A stretch of DNA of 7,104 nt from Verrucomicrobiales bacterium (GTDB taxonomy: Bacteria > Verrucomicrobiota > Verrucomicrobiia > Limisphaerales > UBA1100), in contig DPAW01000104.1 of the NCBI GenBank assembly GCA_003517285.1, forward strand, positions 1 to 7,104, given 5' to 3'. Shown here in pieces: positions 6,401 to 7,104 of this stretch; the first letter of the stretch is position 1; each line of letters begins with the position of its first letter. Below the pieces are notes generated by a model that made no database searches, had not been told where the DNA came from, and was given only the letters and a program-made list of their open reading frames with translations. Position numbers and translations under genes: made by a program.

Positions 6401-7104
6401 TGGGCGAATGGAAACGAGCTGAGTTGGTTGCGCCTCTGCTGGTCATCGCCGCCGAAGGCGAATCAACAGCCTTCGATAGCCTTATCCAAATCCGTGGCCC
6501 ACAAGCACTTCAGGGACTCAAGGCGCTGGCTGCGGCCGATAAACCGGCGGGCACTCGTCAGGCGGCAGCGCGTGCGCTTGGGCGCATGAACCTGAAAGGA
6601 TCGTTGAATGAAATCTTTGCCGTGCTTTGTGACAGCAAGGATGACAATTCCGCCCTCGAACTTTGGCGGAGTTTGCTCAATACCCGGGGCGCCGGGGGCG
6701 TGCTGGCTGCCGGCGTGGCCGGGGCGCAATTGCCCAAGCCGGTGGCCAATGCCGGTCTGCGCGCCGCACGCGAAGGTGGGCGCAATGAGAAAGTTCTCGT
6801 GGAGGCACTCGCGCGTTCTCAAAACATTTCTCTGCTGACGCAGCAAATGAATGCCGAACAGCTCAAGGCTTTGGCGGCTCGAGCGATGAAGGAAGGTGAT
6901 CCGTTTTCTGGCGAGAAGGTGTACCGCCGACAGGCCTTGGCCTGCACAGTATGCCACGCCATCGGCGGCGCGGGCGGCAAGGTGGGGCCAGACTTCACCT
7001 CCATCGGTGCCAGCGCGCAGCCGGATTACCTGATCGAATCGATCCTCTACCCCAATCGCAAGATTAAGGAGGGCTATCATTCGGTGGTGGTGGAAACCAA
7101 GGAC
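3499..7104 (+). CDS. Large secreted fusion: SGNH-like domain, PVC-type putative dehydrogenase propeller, HEAT repeats, cytochrome c domain (partial)
   Basis: An uninterrupted frame of 1202 codons runs from ATG 3499 to the right edge. Residues 1-18 are a signal peptide (cleavage probably after GNA). Residues 25-235 are an SGNH-like domain (FLGDTFIER at 33-41, NLGWSGDT at 65-72, NGIH at 210-213). A linker with FRKHEQGNNAVEIP follows near 273-287. Residues 330-670 match the Pirellula/Verrucomicrobium 'putative membrane-bound dehydrogenase' propeller (TIGR02604 type): FDPQGRLWVAT, two DxxGDGxAD loops (385-393, 428-436), NPWGHHF, GPDGALYIADW and GRIWRV. Residues 680-1115 are helical HEAT-like repeats, clearest at DARVRAAAMRVLA (756-768) and HPRVRLEAMRVYAEM. 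From 1135 comes the TIGR02603-type haem domain: CTVCH at 1149-1153, then GGKVGPDFTSIG and YLIESILYPN. The haem motif implies electron transfer outside the cytoplasm. The substrate and the redox cofactor are unknown, and the distal haem ligand lies beyond the window. It sits 5 bp after the SGNH hydrolase gene. Confidence 0.92.
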   Translation, partial: MRTVLTLLILLTGITGNARERAFELKDGDRVAFLGDTFIERMQVHNHLELRLTTAWPDRNITFRNLGWSGDTPRGVSRAGLSLQQAGREPADEGWKQLQKQITLVKPTVVFLGYGMASSFENQPEQFGEDMRALKAAVRKAAGGPIRFVVLSPLRHEQLGGGLPDPAVHNRQLAAYSKELQTMAAADGDLFVTLFNADPLVNAKPALTENGIHPVDSGYARVAAEICAQLGVPVHPRLKSPAAIQLRTVMARKNQLFFDRSRPQNMAYIFGFRKHEQGNNAVEIPRFDPLVIAQEKEIAARRDLKLKPAPNAPVPEKPIRNPQPLPNFDTAEGVEISLFAENPSLAKPIQMNFDPQGRLWVATSEVYPQVKPGQVANDKIVVLQDTTGDGRADKTEIFAEGLFIPTAIEPGDGGCYVGQSTELLHFKDTNGDGKADEKRIVLSGFGTEDTHHTLHTLRWGHDGRLYFNQSIYIRSHLETPHGVVRLKSGGIMWLRPDTQEAGIQYRGWCNPWGHHFNRHGQSFVTDGAGFQGISYAIPGAMYFTYAGGRRIMESASPGNFPKFAGLEIVDGPQFPKEYQGQAITCDFRAHRIVRFNLSENGAGYAAEHLGDFIRSSSASFRPIDVKQGPDGALYIADWSNPIIQHGEVDFRDPRRDKVHGRIWRVTFKDQPKKKARDLTEQNNTALMDVLLTQDAYDQAQSRRVLHERGQGILPDLKKWLARHSENETAQMEALWLHEAVNVVNASLLMLTLEANDARVRAAAMRVLAHWHDRLTTTQLHAAAGIRDKHPRVRLEAMRVYAEMKESTTAHQNAQFALQALDQPMDKFLDYGLWLTINDLAEPFVRGMQNGALNFKGKPAQAAFALRSLEPARASQLIGQLVQQRKLPANGDSPLIELIGEAGGPGELSTLFKQLRADGFETKVHARVLTALSRAAYLRNARPAGDLSGLGDYLKSNDEAIRTAAIQLVGEWKRAELVAPLLVIAAEGESTAFDSLIQIRGPQALQGLKALAAADKPAGTRQAAARALGRMNLKGSLNEIFAVLCDSKDDNSALELWRSLLNTRGAGGVLAAGVAGAQLPKPVANAGLRAAREGGRNEKVLVEALARSQNISLLTQQMNAEQLKALAARAMKEGDPFSGEKVYRRQALACTVCHAIGGAGGKVGPDFTSIGASAQPDYLIESILYPNRKIKEGYHSVVVETKD

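Noticed and set aside
6463..7080. 205-codon minus-strand open frame
   Set aside because: It is antisense to the HEAT and cytochrome region, including the CxxCH haem motif, which is clearly coding on the plus strand.
1..7104. Defence system, prophage, insertion sequence, CRISPR array or tRNA
   Set aside because: No transposase, integrase, nuclease or helicase motifs, no regularly spaced repeats and no cloverleaf-like segment were seen; essentially all of the window is covered by six ordinary genes.

Overview
The window looks like chromosome of a free-living bacterium of the PVC group, most likely Verrucomicrobiota and less likely Planctomycetota. The strongest pointer is the right half. It encodes a very large secreted protein with the architecture typical of those phyla: an SGNH-like domain, the Pirellula/Verrucomicrobium 'membrane-bound dehydrogenase' beta-propeller, HEAT repeats and a CxxCH cytochrome domain. 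The DNA is moderately GC-rich by eye, densely coding and free of mobile elements, RNA genes or CRISPR arrays. I could not run a homology search, so the phylum call rests on recognised family features.

There are six genes in two divergent blocks. The minus-strand block reads leftward from about 2769 in this order: a membrane-anchored protein of unknown function (2769-1900), a GNAT acetyltransferase (1866-1285), a small zinc-ribbon protein with a C-terminal membrane anchor (1285-1004), and a secreted PQQ-like beta-propeller protein (963 to the left edge, incomplete). The gaps are 33 bp, a 1-base TGATG overlap, and 40 bp, so co-transcription is plausible.

The plus-strand block starts at 2846 with a compact secreted SGNH/GDSL hydrolase that keeps all its catalytic residues. 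It is followed after 5 bp by the large fusion protein (3499 to the right edge, incomplete). The two starts face away from each other across a 76-bp intergenic region (2770-2845), the only candidate promoter region in the window.

The plus-strand pair fits a periplasmic or cell-surface role in breaking down and oxidising carbohydrate or related polymers, with an esterase next to a cytochrome-linked putative dehydrogenase; the substrate cannot be read from the sequence. The minus block mixes a cytoplasmic enzyme, two membrane-anchored proteins and a secreted propeller, and no shared pathway is obvious. The most notable points are the degenerate catalytic residues of the SGNH-like domain in the fusion protein beside an intact SGNH enzyme, and the two small uncharacterised membrane proteins of the minus block. 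I found no convincing sign of a wholly new system.
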